Below are positions 1-45,859 of a DNA stretch of 64,000 bases, one piece after another. The stretch is from Lucinisca nassula (Eukaryota > Mollusca > Bivalvia > Lucinida > Lucinidae). Position numbers and translations under genes: made by a program. The stretch covers positions 72,506,738 to 72,570,737 of the forward strand of contig OY757010.1 of NCBI GenBank assembly GCA_963580285.1, read 5' to 3'. The notes beneath the pieces are model-generated. The model was given only the letters and a program-made list of their open reading frames with translations. It was not told where the DNA came from and ran no database searches. The first letter of the stretch is position 1. Every line of letters starts with the position of its first letter.

Positions 1-628
1 TTCCTCGCACAACAACAAGCTGGGAACGATGGTGGAAAGAAATGGCACCCCATACCATCACGCTATCGCCTCCGTAACGGTCTACTTGACGCACACAGGC
101 GTCAGCAAAACGTTCACCGCGTCTTCGGTAAACCATCACTCGTCCATCCTTGCGTTCCAAAAGAAACCTTGATTCGTCGCTGAATAGAACCGTGTTCCAC
201 TGTTGCTGAGTCCAACGAATGCGCTGACGTACTCACTGTGCCCTATTAAGACGGTGACGTCGATTAAACTTTGGTCCATTGTATGGGCGCATTGCTCTGA
301 TACCGTGTTCAGCCAATCTCCTCCGAACTGTTGATGCACTTATTCTGTTGTTGTTTTGTCCCCGTGTTGCCGCACTAGTTGTTGTGGCCATAAGAAAACG
401 ATTACGTAAATGTGACGTCCGAATGTGACGGTCCTGAGCACGTGTTGTTACGCGAGGCCTGCCTGAGCGGGGTCGATCAGCAACTAATCCTGATGTTCTG
501 TAGCGTGCTACAAGACGTGTGATAGTCAAACGCGAGACACCAAACTGAGCTGCGACGTCAGCTTGACGTCTTCCAGATTCAAGCATCCCAATGGCTCGCC
601 ATCTCTGATTTTCATTCAGCCGTGGCAT
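1..628 (-). pseudogene. Tc1-like transposase, broken, C-terminus off window
   Basis: The reading frame starts at MPRLNENQRWRAIGM near 628 and carries a helix-turn-helix DNA-binding region (ADVAAQFGVSRLTITRLV) and a second arm around RRRLAEHGIRAMRP. A TGA at 233-235, where Tc1 proteins usually have Trp, interrupts the frame. The same frame then continues to base 1 through RIRWTQQQWNTVLFSDESRF, which holds the first catalytic Asp, and VMVWGAISF. The second Asp and the Glu lie outside the window. Only one nonsense change is visible, so this is a young copy. Confidence 0.85.
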
Positions 629-1230
629 TTCGCTTCAATTCAAATTCTTAATTTTAGGTGTTTTTTCTTCGTTTGGGTACAAGTCCTTCACAAAACATTC
701 GAAGTTTTCCCTATACATGTATTGGGATATGCTCGAATCGGGCTGCACGTGCAAATCGTTAAAATCGACTTAGGAGGCAATCGGACTGTCCGATATGGTT
801 CAAAAGCCACCACACTCTAGCTAGACGTCATATACAACGAATTTTTATGTCATTTGAATCTGTAATTTGGTTGTTTTGAAAATATTTTCACTTTAATCTT
901 GTATCGTTTCTTTTGGGAGTGAGTATATATTGTGTAAGAGACAATGGACTTTCTCGGCTTATTTGTTCTTTCATTCTTCTTTCTCTCCATACAGGCTAAT
1001 GTTAAATATTTTGTCAAAGATTTCTCATCCCCCACTCACCGGGGCCCTGACGTTCTAGTTGTTTTAGTTTCGGTTTTTCATTTTATTCCATAATAAATGG
1101 CAATAAGATATTTTCGAAAGATATTTTAACGCTATAACTGGCAATATAGCCAATTCGTTACTTTTTAAGTGATATTAGAGTAAAATACCTTATGGCATAC
1201 CCTATACGATGAGCGAAGACTCAGCTTCGC
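629..1230. other. No gene seen
   Basis: This AT-rich stretch contains no exon I can recognise on either strand. Bases 640-830 probably include the 5' end of the Tc1-like element, but I could not fix its inverted repeat. Confidence 0.5.
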
Positions 1231-1267
1231 ACAGTCGGATTAGATTCTACGCTGTTTATTTGAGTCT

Positions 1268-1490
1268 TCTATAGTCCATCACGCTAACGAGTCTATGTAC
1301 TGAATACCCCTCTAAACCCCACTTTGTACAGAGTAAAGTGGGTTTACAGGGCTGTAGATTATTTCTGTTCCAAGACACATGTTGTGTATACTCGATAGAC
1401 CCCCCCCCCCCCCCCACCCGCAACATATGTTTGGAAAAAAGACAACTATCACAAATTTTCATCAGAAAAATGTCCTTTTATGACATATGA
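1268..1490. mobile_element. MITE-1 copy with poly-C centre
   Basis: It shows the MITE-1 backbone (ccactttgtacagag, ttctgttccaagacac, then aaattttcatcag), but the usual central GGCGGTTC hairpin is replaced by a run of 17-18 C. Confidence 0.75.
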
Positions 1491-1580
1491 TAAAATGCAC
1501 TTGGTAGGCAAGGCTAGGTGAAGTGTAGCAAAGGAAGGTATATATATATACTTTTTATTCATTCATAGCTAATTACGTAC

Positions 1581-35040
<33,460 letters not shown>

Positions 35041-35094
35041 TTTAAATCGGATTTTATCGCCGAAGAAGTTCGGAAGAATTTGAATAGAAAACAT

Positions 35095-35291
35095 TTAAGG
35101 GGAATGGGAACACCTGGCATATTTTTCGCCATTTTTCAAAGGGAGACAACTTTCGGGGCTTCCTATACGCTTTTCTCTGAGCCTGGAAAAGGGAGCAAAT
35201 TATTTCCTTTAAGAACTGACCATATTGACATGGGAGACAAAAACACTTTAGCAGGAATTGCCTCCCCTGAAGGTGTTCCCATTCCCCTTAA
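35095..35291. mobile_element. TIR element, second CTTAAGGGGAATGG-type copy
   Basis: Its ends ttaaggggaatgggaacacc and ggtgttcccattccccttaa are nearly perfect inverted repeats. Confidence 0.88.
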
Positions 35292-35379
35292 GAAATGCAT
35301 GTTATTTATGGAGTTGCTACATACATGCATGGCGCTTCAAATGAATGTGACATGCCTTAAATGCATTTTAACCTGAACA

Positions 35380-36009
35380 TACTTTTCAATGTGCTTGTAT
35401 GGAAATTTGTCACTTGGGTAGGTTAATCGACGGCTTTACAGTTGGAAATTTCCTTTTACGGCGACGAGTCAGCGGAATTTACGGCGACGCGTGAGCGGAG
35501 CCGTAAAACGGAATTTGCGATCGTACAATTGACATTACCTCCCTAAATGACAAAAACCAATGCAGTTATCATCATTCTGCTTACTCAAAGCGGCGAGCGT
35601 TGCGAGCTGGCTGCGTAAAACCAAATGCAACCAAATGAAAAGCGACTCTACATGATGACGTCGGGTTCGCAAATTTTTGACGTTATCCATCAAACGTAGC
35701 GTTACATATGCAAGTGCGTAAGAATTTTCATTATACATGTATATCTTGGCCACAAACATCTCTATTCAGTCAGTAGCTGTTTGTCCCTATAGGACACAGA
35801 ATACATTTAACTCTGGACTTCCTATCTTATATTCGATCCTCCCAGCAGGGTCCTGACCTAATTTTACCTTTTTGTTGACATAATGGATATAACTTTGTAA
35901 CATTGTGTTGTTTGTGGCAAAGTCATGATAAAACCAACTTTTAAAACGTGATTGTATCATTTTTAAATTCTGTGTTACTTAAAAAGGATAAAATAATAAT
36001 TGTTTTGCT
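35380..36009. other. Nothing recognised
   Basis: A short inverted motif near 35455-35515 (ttttacggcgacg...) is visible; no gene. Confidence 0.4.
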
Positions 36010-36015
36010 TTCTCC

Positions 36016-36348
36016 TACGGAACCCGGGAAGGGAATGCTGTTTTTTAAGTTGTCTGCACAAGGTAACTTCTTTTTGGCACAAACATGTTGTGCAGACAAC
36101 TTAACCCGTGTCCTGCTGAGCCCGGATGTGCCTTATCTTTGAAACAATGTAGATCCAGATCAGATGGCTTCTGAAGAAGCCATCTGATCAGGATCTTCAT
36201 TGTTTGCCATCCATTAAATGAATTTGTTGCAATAATTTGCATCAAGTAATCTGATTGGCTGATAATCAGCAGTGGGTGTGACATATTTAAATATTCAGCA
36301 GGACAAAGATTAAAAATAAAATCAGCATGTCCCTTCCCGAGTTCCGTA
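36016..36348. mobile_element. TACGGAACC element, short form, with nested TTAA MITE
   Basis: The ends TACGGAACCCGGGAAGGGA and the inverse of CCCTTCCCGAGTTCCGTA match the lattice elements. The interior is only about 85 bp of inverted gttgtctgcacaa sequence once the nested MITE at 36105-36309 is removed. No clear target duplication was found. Confidence 0.82.
36105..36309. mobile_element. TTAA-flanked MITE (CCCTTATCTTGCTG family), nested
   Basis: TTAA at 36101-36104 and 36310-36313; ends CCCGTGTCCTGCTG and CAGCAGGACAAAGA. The interior gatcagatggcttctgaag is an inverted core. Confidence 0.85.
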
Positions 36349-36492
36349 GGAATACGTTTGTTAAGATTTTATACTGAGAACTGACGAAGCACTTTACAGA
36401 TACGCCACGCCCATGTTTCAGATGCCGACACATCTCCATATGGTATACAAACAAGTACTTCTTGTGACTCGATAGTTATTATCCGTGATTAA

Positions 36493-36709
36493 CCCTTTTT
36501 GTACCAAATGGAATCGTCCTCCTTATATATAACAGAAGTCCATTTCATAATTTAGAGGTGTTATGTTTTCTTCAAAATTGGTTTGGAAAATGGCTTTACC
36601 TTTTGTCAAACAGTGTAGGCCCTGATCAGACGCCGCGTTCTGCGGCGTCTGATCTGGGCCTGCATTGTTTGCCAAAGTTCCCCTTTAGGGGTTTCTGGTA
36701 CTGAATGGG
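36493..36709. mobile_element. TTAA-flanked TIR element
   Basis: TTAA at 36489-36492 and 36710-36713. Ends cccttttTGTACCA and TGGTACtgaatggg. The central hairpin gatcagacgccgcgttctg pairs with its complement. Confidence 0.82.
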
Positions 36710-36985
36710 TTAAGCCGCATTCCTCGGGTGGATGGAATCAGAAGAGACCTTGGCATTACTGAAATGTCCTGTGTAAATTGAGCCGAGACCAAGAAAAATG
36801 TGTCTTCAGATTTGTATGCACAACACTGACAAATTCTGTTTATGCGGTTCCTCCTTTGTAGTAGGCCTATCTCTTTTGAGGTGGATTCATCGGGTGTTTT
36901 GAAGACTTCAGAGTTTTCACGCCTGCGAAGCAGCAGATGTCTTCAACACACTCGATGTAATTTCGCACTCGAGAAATTTCTCATT

Positions 36986-37302
36986 ACGAAAACATGACTA
37001 TACAAATACATTGTAAAGTTTACCGCCGAAAAAAACGAAAATTTTAAGATGAAAAATTGTGATATTTTTCTTATTTCCGCTCAAAATATAGATTGTGGGT
37101 ACTCGTTAGAACCGCCTCGATTTTCTTATTTCTGCTCAAAATATAGATTGCGGATACCCATCAAGGCGGTTCTAACGAGTACCCACAATCTATATTTTAG
37201 AGCAGAAATAAGAAAAATAAGGTATACCCTTGTAAACCCCAGTTTTACTATATAAAAGTGGGGTTCAATGGGGTCAAATGTATATAGGCTTGTTTTCGTG
37301 AC
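36986..37302. mobile_element. MITE-1 (type A) copy with internal duplication
   Basis: cattacgaaaacatgac to aggcttgttttcgtgacg. The segment ttcttatttctgctcaaaat is duplicated at the centre, so the hairpin is asymmetric. Confidence 0.85.
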
Positions 37303-37569
37303 GTGATGTTTCCAACACACCCGATGAAATATTTTTGGTACTTATCAAATAAAAAGTAAATTCTCTTCTTTTTTATACGTGACTTTGACCAAAAATGTAG
37401 TCCGGGCTGCTACTGTTGAAATAAAAAGTATTTTTTTTTTTCACAATGTGAAAATATCATATCTTTTCACAATGTGAAAATGTCATTTTTTTTTTTTCAG
37501 ATATGCATGCTTTCACTGCTAAGTTCAAAACAACAGTTTTCAAAGCTATTGTCGCTTCTATGTAGTATA

Positions 37570-37863
37570 TAGAGGATCTTACACGAGAGGTCTTTTCATA
37601 TGGTATTTATGAAACGAGCCTTTGGCGAGTTTAATAAATTTCATATGAAATGACCACTCGTGTAAGAGTCTGTTTATCACATGACCACTTAAAATGGGTT
37701 TTATCGCCTTTAAATTTGACATTTTTCCCACAAAAATGCATGGTTGGGTTGACATGGACGTCGTTATGACGTTACTTAATCCCTGCAAGGTGTTATTACA
37801 CGTTTGGTCATACGATTTTATTGCACGACGTTATCCACTTCTTATCAACGACGTCATATGATA
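37570..37863. mobile_element. Half copy of nested foldback element
   Basis: Matches the left half of 14398-14985: terminal hairpin agaggatcttacacgag, then ggttttatcgcctttaaat and ttacacgtttggtcatacg. Confidence 0.8.
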
Positions 37864-37869
37864 GTTAAC

Positions 37870-38400
37870 GTTACTATCGATTCTATGAAGTAATCAACGA
37901 AACTGGCGCTTCTGTGTTGTATTCAGCGTTTCTGTCGCTTCTTATACTGTCGCTTTTATATATGTATTCAAAGTTATTGTCGTTTCTATATAGTAATCAA
38001 CGTTACTGTGGTTTCTATTAGTGTCGTTTCTATGTAATATTCAACATTACTGACGGTTCTAAGTAGTATTCAACGTTACTGATGCTTCTTTATAGTAATC
38101 AACGTTACTACCACATCTATGTTGTATTCAACGTTATTATCGATTCTATGTAGTATTCAACACTACTGATGCTTCTATGCAGTATTCAATGTTACTGCCA
38201 CATCTATGTTGTATTCAACAGCATTGTCGTTTCAATGTCGTATTCAACGTTTCTCTCGCTTCTATGTAGTTATCGGCGTTACCGGTGCTTCTTTGTAGTA
38301 TTTAACGTTACAGTCAAATATGTAGTCTTCAACGTTACTTTTGCTTCTATGTAGTATTCAACGTTATTGTCGCTTTCATTTAGGATTCAATGTTACTAGT
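37870..38400. repeat. Degenerate ~30-bp minisatellite
   Basis: tctatgtagtattcaacg and ttactgtcgcttc alternate about 16 times with indels, so the spacing varies around 30 bp. Confidence 0.8.
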
Positions 38401-41400
38401 GCTCAGTCTAGCTATATAGATCATTGAGGAGAAGAAGTCATTTTAAGTTGTGTATATTTTTTAGTTCTGGTGGCTATACATCACGAAATTATTTTTTTAT
38501 GATGATGCCTTAAAAGTTCCCTTTGACAACACAGAGCTGACTTGTTGACACTATTGAGCACCTTGTGGACATTGAGGGTAAGGTCCTAGTGCACCAGATG
38601 GAGATGAACCTCTCAGTCTAACTTATAACTTATCTATGGTGACAAAGAGGAGGGAGGGGGAGAGAGAAAGAGATCATCAGAAGCTAGACTTATGCGTCAG
38701 TGGTCCCCTTTGACAATGCAGAGCTGACTTGTATGTCACTATCTGGACACCTTGTGGAAATTGAGGGTCAGGTTCTAGTGCACCACATAGAGATGAACCG
38801 GCTCAGTCTAAAATAAAATGCCCCCTGGTGACAAAGGGGTTTAGGGGGTGGAATAGCGGGGTGAATTAATTGGCATCCGAAGCTAGATTTTTGGGTTGGT
38901 GTTTCCCGTTGACAGTATAGAGCTGACTTGTATGTCACTATTTGGCACCATGTGGATATTGAGGCTCAGGTTCTAATGCACCAGACAGAGATGAACCGGC
39001 TCAGTCTAACTTGCAATACCTCGTGGAGACAAAAAGCGGTTTCTAGTACTGACTTTTACATCACCTTTACCCAGTGCTAATTCAGTTTGACACACCTCTA
39101 TACCCTTTGCAGACTTCTCATGATGTGTTTCTGAAAAATTACCATGTCCCGGGCCCGAGGTCTTTAAAGTACGTCATAGGTCAAGATCAAAATGTTTGTA
39201 TGAATGGAAATCCCTTGTCTCAAGGAACATACAATCCAAATATGTAGGCTCTGTCTGAAACAGTTCAGAAGTTACGACCAATGCTATTTTTTCTTTAAAG
39301 TAGGTCACAGAACAAAGGCCAAAATGTTTTGTATGAGTGCGAAGCCTTTGCAACAAGGAACCCACATGCTAAATATAAAGTCTCTATCTCAAACGGCCCA
39401 GTAGTTACAATAAAGTAGGTCACAGGTCAAGGTCACAGGTCCAAATCTTTCATTGAGTAGAAATCCATTATCACAAGGAACCTACATGCCAAATATGAAG
39501 GCTCTATCTCAAACGGACCAAACGTCATGATAAAGTAGGTCACAAGCCAAGGTCACAGTTCAAAATCGTTTGTATGAGTGGAAAGCAATTGTCACAAGGG
39601 ACCTATATGCCAAATATGACGGATCTATCTCAATTGTTCAAAAGATATGATAAAGTAGGTAAAATGTCAAGGTCAAAGTCATATGTAAAAATATTTTGTA
39701 TGATCGGGAAGCCATTGTCACAAAGAGCATATATGCCAAATATGAAGGCTCTATCCTAAACGGTTCAAAAGTGATAATAAAGTAGGTCACGGTCAATGTC
39801 AGAATCTTTTGTTGGAGTGGGTGGCCCTTATCACAAGAAACCTACATGCTACATATAAAGGCTCTATCTCAAACAGTTCAAAAATTATGATAAAGTGGGT
39901 CACAGGTCAAGGTCACAGGTCAACAGTTTTGTATAAGTGGAAAGCCCTTGTGACAGTTCCTTAAGTTATGACACCACAAATGCCAAATATGAAGGCTCTA
40001 TCTCAAATGGTTCAAAAGTTATGATTAAGTAGGTCACGGGTCAAGGTCAAGGTCACAGGTTAATTTTTGTATGAGTGGGAATACCTTGTCACCAGGAAAG
40101 TACATGCCAAATATGAAGGCTCTTTCCCAAATGGTTCCAAAGTTCTGATAAAGTAGCTCACAAGTCATTGTCAAGGTCAATGCCACAGGTCAAAATCATT
40201 TGTACGTGTGGGAAGATCTTGTCAATGAAGGTTCTAACTTAAACAGTTCAAAAGTTTGACCGATGTTATTTTGTTAAAGTAGGTCACAGGTCAAGGTCGA
40301 AACATTTTGACGCCACATAACCCAAATTCAAACTTGCCTGAGATATTGTAAAAACGATGATTCTGAGCAAGTTTGTTGATAATTCGACCAAACGTGTGGT
40401 CTCTAGAGTGCTCATAAGGATTCCATATGATTTGACCTACTGACCTACTTCTTGACCAGACATGATCCATATTCAAACCTGACTGAGATATTGTCAAGAT
40501 GATCATTGATGATTGGACCAAAAGTGTGGCCTCTAGAGTGTCAACAAGATGTATCTACGAGTTTACCTACTGACCTACTTTTTGATCCGTCATGACATGT
40601 ATTCAAAGTTGGTCGAGATATTGTCAAGATGATTATCTGAGCAAGTTTGATGATGACTGGACTAAAACTTTCGCCTCTGGGGTGTTAACAAGTTTTTTTT
40701 CTATGATTTGACCTACTGATCTACTTTTTTGACCAGACATATTGCAAGGGTGATCATTCTGAGCAAGTTTGATGATGATTGGTCCAAACCTGTGGCCTCT
40801 AGTGTTAACACGGTTTTTCTATTATTTGACCTATTGACCTTCGTTTTGATCTGAAATGACCCATATTCGAAATTGACAGATATTGTCCAGATGATCATTC
40901 TAAGCATGTTTGATGATGATTGGACAAAAGCTGTGGCCTCCAGAGTGCTAACAAGGCTTTTCTATGATTTGACATACTGACCTACATTTTTATCCGACAT
41001 GATCCATATTCGATCTTGACCGAGATATTGTCTAGATAACCATTCTGAGCAAGTTTGATGATAATTAGGCCAAAACAGTGGCCTCTAGAGCTTTAAAAAG
41101 GTTTTTATAAGATTTGACCTACTGACCTACATTTTGATCTGACATGACACATATTCGAACCTGGCTGAGATGTTGTCACGATGATCATTCTGGGCATGTT
41201 TGATAATGATTGGACTAAATTTATGGCTTCCAGAGTGTAATAAGCTTTTTATATGATTTGACCTACTGACCTACGTTTTGATCCCACATGATCCATATTC
41301 GAACTTGACCGAGATATTGTCTAGATAATCACTCTGCGCAAGTTTGATGGAAAACTGTGGCCTCCAGAGTGTTAACAAGGTTTTTCTATGAGTTGACCTA

Positions 41401-41616
41401 CTGACCTACTGACCTACTTTTTGACCTGACATGACCCATATTCGAACTTGACCGAGATATTGTCATAGTGATCATTCTGAACAAGTCTGATCATCATTGG
41501 ACTAAAACTGTGACCTCTAGACTGTTAAAAAGAAAAGTTTTTGCCCACGAAGCACGACGACGCCGGACAACTCACGTTCACAAAAGCTCACCATGACCTT
41601 CGGTCAGATGAGCTAA
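38400..41616 (-). mobile_element. Long tandem-array element D
   Basis: On the minus strand it opens at 41616 with tagctcatctgaccgaagg, a short hairpin, then cgtcgtgcttcgtggg. Three arrays follow: about 142-bp units (40290-41540; tttgacctactgacctac), about 119-bp units (39160-40290; aaagtaggtcacaggtcaag) and about 178-bp units (38500-39120; gagctgacttgtatgtcac). The architecture matches elements A and B but the units are unrelated. The far end is not sharply defined. Confidence 0.75.
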
Positions 41617-41649
41617 TAAATAAATAAATACTAAATTAATAAGTAAATA

Positions 41650-41873
41650 AAAAATTTCAGAAAAATAAAAGTCTGATATTTTTCATATTGCTGGGCAAAA
41701 CATTGATTGTGGGAACTCATTAGAACCGCCTAGTCGAGGCGATTCTAACGAGTACCCACAATCAATGTTTTAGCAGAAATAAGAAAAATAAGGTATACCC
41801 CTATAAACCCCTGTTTTACTGTATAAAATTGGGGTTAAAGGGGGCAATATTATATAGGCGTGTTTTCGTGATG
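41650..41873. mobile_element. MITE-1 (type A) copy
   Basis: Left end truncated; hairpin gaaccgcctagtcgaggcg and right end tataggcgtgttttcgtgatg. Confidence 0.85.
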
Positions 41874-41879
41874 CAACTC

Positions 41880-42525
41880 CAAACTCCAAGCCAACTTCAT
41901 ACGCTTTCAACAAAGTCTTTCTTTGTGCATATTTAAAGGAATTTTCCGTTCGATAGTAAGGCAATAGCGATTAGAAGTTACACATTTGGAAAAATGTAAG
42001 GCAATAAAAGACGGCCATTTGTCATGCCATATCATCTAACCTTGACGGTTTGAGTGAATAAGTAGCACTTAAAAGTGTTGCGAAGTTGAAGTGAGAATTG
42101 TTGTTGCGATAAGGGGTGTGGACAGTAAACAACGTCCACTTGTAATCAGTAAACATGCTCGATTACTTTGATCGCTATGCATTGGATGGTAATAACAATA
42201 ATGTAACAAGCATAGCGTTTACAAAACGCTAGGTCCAATTAACTGTAAATGTCTAGAATTATATCCCAGAAATATGTTTTGTAAAATTTGCTGTCTCCGG
42301 GAAATTGCAGTCTGGCACTTAGTGATACTACTAGACCGTGTGCGTTTCCATCCTTGCCTGGTACTTGTGGACCTCATCAAACCATTGCGACGTGTTATGT
42401 TTGTGACAGCTGATTGAAACCATCCTGTCTAAGCGCTTATACAAGTCCAAACGTCATGACGATACAGAAAATAATTAACATGCTTAACATATTGATATGG
42501 TTCTCAATGAGAGGCAAGTGTTTTT
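41880..42525. other. Nothing recognised
   Basis: No repeat family, exon or array is visible. Confidence 0.4.
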
Positions 42526-42529
42526 TTTT

Positions 42530-42860
42530 AGCTCACCAGAGCCGAAGGCTCCTGGGGAGCTTATACAATAACAGTAGCCCATCGTGGTCGAGAGTTTGTA
42601 GATGCATATTTTATATTAGCCTGTACAAATATCACAGCAAGTATGGGCTTGCACATATGTGATAGCAATTCTGTGCCGGAGCCCTGCCCGTGGGCCACTT
42701 TTTGTGTGGAAGCTTATACTTGTTATGGGCCTCTTTGTCTTGTACAAATGTGATAGCAAATCTGTGCCAGAGCTCTGCCCGTGGACCTCTTTTTCTTTTT
42801 GCTTGTTCTGGGCCTCTTTTGTTTCTTTTTGTGAAAGCTTATATGTGGGCCCAGTCAAGC
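42530..42860 (+). mobile_element. Start fragment of a long array-type element
   Basis: tagctcaccagagccgaagg begins with the hairpin typical of these elements. Two diverged units of about 100 bp (gtgatagcaattctgtgccg and gtgatagcaaatctgtgcc) follow before it breaks off. Confidence 0.6.
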
Positions 42861-42879
42861 GATTTTGGTACGTATCGCC

Positions 42880-42960
42880 TATGCGAGCAGCGAAGGTTCA
42901 GGCGAGCCTGCGCATTCGCGCAGTCTCGCCAGAACCATCGCTGCTCGCTCATACAAGCAG
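42880..42960. repeat. Hairpin MITE core
   Basis: gagcagcgaaggttcaggcg pairs with its complement; the core gcctgcgcattcgcgcag is shared with 20781-21019. Confidence 0.75.
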
Positions 42961-43407
42961 TGAATCAAGAGGAACCTTCAGACAGAAAGCCATATCCCTG
43001 GCCCCTCTGAATGGCTGGGCATGCGCAGTTAAAATTTATCATGACGGAATGCTCGAAGACACAAATTCGCTTGGCGGGGCTCATGTGTTGTTGCATAATA
43101 AAAAAATGGCTGTACTTCTGTGCTAAATTCTAAGTATGTAGTGTCTGGCGTAGACAAATACGGATCAAAGAAATTATAATGCTATTCCACAATACAGTGA
43201 AAATCCGCTAATCATGAGCAAGATTTAATTAACACTTCTCTTGAAATATTTCAATAATTCATTCGTTGTATTTACTACATCCAGTGTCCTCTAGCGTGCA
43301 TGTGTGCGTGTGCGTGAATTACATGTAACACTAATTCTTCTTTTCAAACGCATTTAAAAAGTTTCAGTCATTCTTTCTTTGTATTTCCTGCATTCAGTGT
43401 CCTCTAA
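42961..43407. other. Unassigned, with a 121-bp tandem pair
   Basis: cagtgtcctctagcgtgc (43281) and cagtgtcctctaacgtgc (43395) mark two units; the second was hit by the T-SINE. No gene seen. Confidence 0.5.
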
Positions 43408-43574
43408 CGTGCGTGTGTGTTTGACGTTCCACCAACAACTTAAGTCATAATAATTTAGACGGGACCTCGTTTGAAAGACTCATCTGAAAGTCTGGAGAAG
43501 CCCGGAATCAAACCAACGACCCCTAGTTTATGAGGCTAGTAGCTTAACCATTAGCCTACACCACATATGCTTCT
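43408..43574 (-). mobile_element. T-SINE, diverged
   Basis: Same family as 13749-13910. The near-direct repeats AGTGTCCTCTAA and AGTGCCCTTTAA flank it, so it is an older insertion. Confidence 0.82.
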
Positions 43575-43717
43575 AGTGCCCTTTAATAAGAAACCGCATT
43601 TAAAACTGTTCAAAAGTGGCCTTCAAGACCACTTTTGAAAAGTCCCAAAGGTGGTCTGAATAAAGCAATTTCACTGTATACATTTGTCTAAGTTTACTGG
43701 ATACATCTATATTTGTT

Positions 43718-43958
43718 GAGGTTTTACGCCCCCGTCCAAACTATTCCGGTCATTTAGGATACGTTGCTTCCGATTCTGTGGGGCTTTTACTCGACATCGA
43801 AATGAAGTGGTAGCTCAAGCCCTACCACCCTAAAGAACGGCTTAAGGGACTGTTCGACTCTCACACTGTGCCTGGGCAGGCTTAGAACTGCTAAGCAATT
43901 TACCAGTTCTTAAATGTCCGGTCGATTTTAGCTCTGTGCGGACTCACCATGCAATCAA
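43718..43958 (-). mobile_element. R-SINE, 5' end lost
   Basis: gttgaggttttacgccccc tail on the left; head stops at gactcaccatgcaatcaatt where the TTAA MITE begins. Confidence 0.8.
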
Positions 43959-43962
43959 TTAA

Positions 43963-44133
43963 CCCCTATCTTGCTGTTCACGACAACTCCTGTCTTTGCA
44001 AACTGTGTAGATCCAGATCTACACTGTTTGGCATTCAGTTTATGAATTTGTAGCAATATATTACATCAAGTAATTTGAGTGGTTTATAGACAGAAATGGG
44101 TGTGGCTAAAATTAATATTCAGCAAGATAAGGG
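43963..44133. mobile_element. TTAA MITE (CCCTTATCTTGCTG family)
   Basis: Ends CCCCTATCTTGCTG and CAGCAAGATAAGGG; the right TTAA has decayed to TAAA. Confidence 0.85.
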
Positions 44134-44149
44134 TAAAAAAGAGGGAGTA

Positions 44150-44650
44150 GATAAAGTACTACTCGTGTCAAGAAGGGAAGTTATGAGTTCCAGGGGAAAT
44201 AATGCGCACTGTATTGGTTAAAGTACTGAATGAGTATATGCCAAAGGGCGTAGACAAATACGACACGTGCTACTCGTGTATACATATACGCCAAAGGGCA
44301 TAGACAAATACTCCAAAGAACTACTCTTGCATAAGCCAAAAGGTGTAGGCAAATACGGCAAAGAGTGTAGACAGTCCTGCTCATGTGTACGGAGGAGAGC
44401 CTTTACAAAGTACTGCTCGTTGGAACGTCAGCGGGCATACGGCAGAGGGCGTAAACAAAGTATTGCTCTTGTGTTAGACAGAAAACGCTACGTCTTGCTC
44501 GTGTTTTCATCGGATGGTGTTGAATAAAGTACTGTGCATGGGACTGCCAGAGCGCGTAGACAATGTACTGCTCGTATCGAGTGAATAACAGAGGGCGTAG
44601 ACAAAGTAGTACTCATGGTAAGCCAAGTACTGTTCGTGTAAACGCATTTT
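44150..44650. repeat. Degenerate ~60-bp tandem repeat
   Basis: agggcgtagacaaa and tactgctcgtgt recur about nine times with irregular spacing. Confidence 0.7.
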
Positions 44651-45660
44651 ATCGTTTTAGTCGGGGATTTGAAATTCGTAGCACCCGTATTTAAGGAGTT
44701 TAATGCACCTTATTTTCTCACACTTAACTATGATATGAATTTATTGAGAGGTCTCTCAGCATCTTGAAAATGGAGTTAGAAAATCAAAAAAGTGGAGAAA
44801 AAGACATAAAAAGGGGAGATAAATGTACCTACCCTCTTTTTTTATTTGAACAGCCAAACAATTCCAAACGAAATTTCCTCTGAAACTACAAGACCAAATG
44901 GAACCAAATTACATGTGAAGCCGCCATGGGATTGAAGAACAAATATATATAATGAATGTCTGGGTCACATGACCAAAAAGTCCACCATGCCCATATATGG
45001 TAAAAACCTTTGAAATCGCCCGATCTCAAGAACCAATAGACCGATGGCCTTGAAACTTGATATACAGTATTGGGGACCCGGTCCCTTTCATATTTGTTCA
45101 AATGATGACATTTGGTTGACCTTGACCTTTCTTACGTTAAGGTCACATACGGTCACTTAGGGTTTTGTATTGCAAAGACAGGATTTTCTGGTTCTGTTGT
45201 AGCTTATGACACCAGAGTTGATATTTGTATCCAGCTAAATGATCCTGGGGCCATAAGATTATATATTTCTATTATTTTCAAAACTGCTGTGCTAACTGAT
45301 ACCAAATTACATATAATGATTCAGTGTAGTCGAGAAATCAAAGTTTGTTTGAGGGATCTGTGTGATTGTCACACCAATATATGGCCAAAAGTGATTTTGA
45401 ATACTGCATCTTAGGAAATACAAGACCTTGGTATGCAACATTTTGGACTTTAGCTCTGCTGAGATTGTTCAAAGCTGACATTAATGTATGCGACGGCAAC
45501 AAAAAACAATGGTTGATTTAAAAATAAGTTGGCAGCAATGGTCATGCGATTGGCCTCTACTAAACCATTATGGTCGATTAAAATAAATGGCCACAAAGGG
45601 TGGGTTAATTTATGCCCACTTGAGCTCTGGTGAGCGTAGTTGCTCATGGGATCTTGTTTA
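44651..45660. other. Debris of array-type elements
   Basis: tatatggtaaaaacctttg and ttggttgaccttgacc recall units of the long elements, and ggtgagcgtagttgctcatg at 45629-45650 recalls their closing end. No coding domain. Confidence 0.5.
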
Positions 45661-45859
45661 TAACTTTGTGTTCAGGTTAGTTATTAAAAGTCGCGTAAGC
45701 TTGATGGCAAGCGTAAACCATATTTAATTGGCGTTGTCATACAGCATACAGAGTTTTCTGCTTTACTGATTGCGCTTGTTTGGTTATCTTTTATTGCTTA
45801 GCTGCATTTTCCAGCCTTCATAAACCATTTATTCGATAACCAGTGGTATTGGTATGAAA

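Noticed and set aside
850..1035. Next SLC6 exon (TM8) upstream of base 1581
   Set aside because: No GPGLAF-type motif with splice sites was found between 1 and 1580 on the minus strand, so that exon must lie outside the window.
42659..43126. 155-aa ORF
   Set aside because: It covers an array-element fragment and a hairpin MITE; composition and repeats fit non-coding DNA.
44150..44650. Cys-rich or Tyr-rich small secreted protein
   Set aside because: The frame follows a degenerate 60-bp tandem repeat with stops in related units.
45112..45414. 100-aa ORF
   Set aside because: Lies in debris of a tandem-array element (ttggttgaccttgacc units); no domain recognised.
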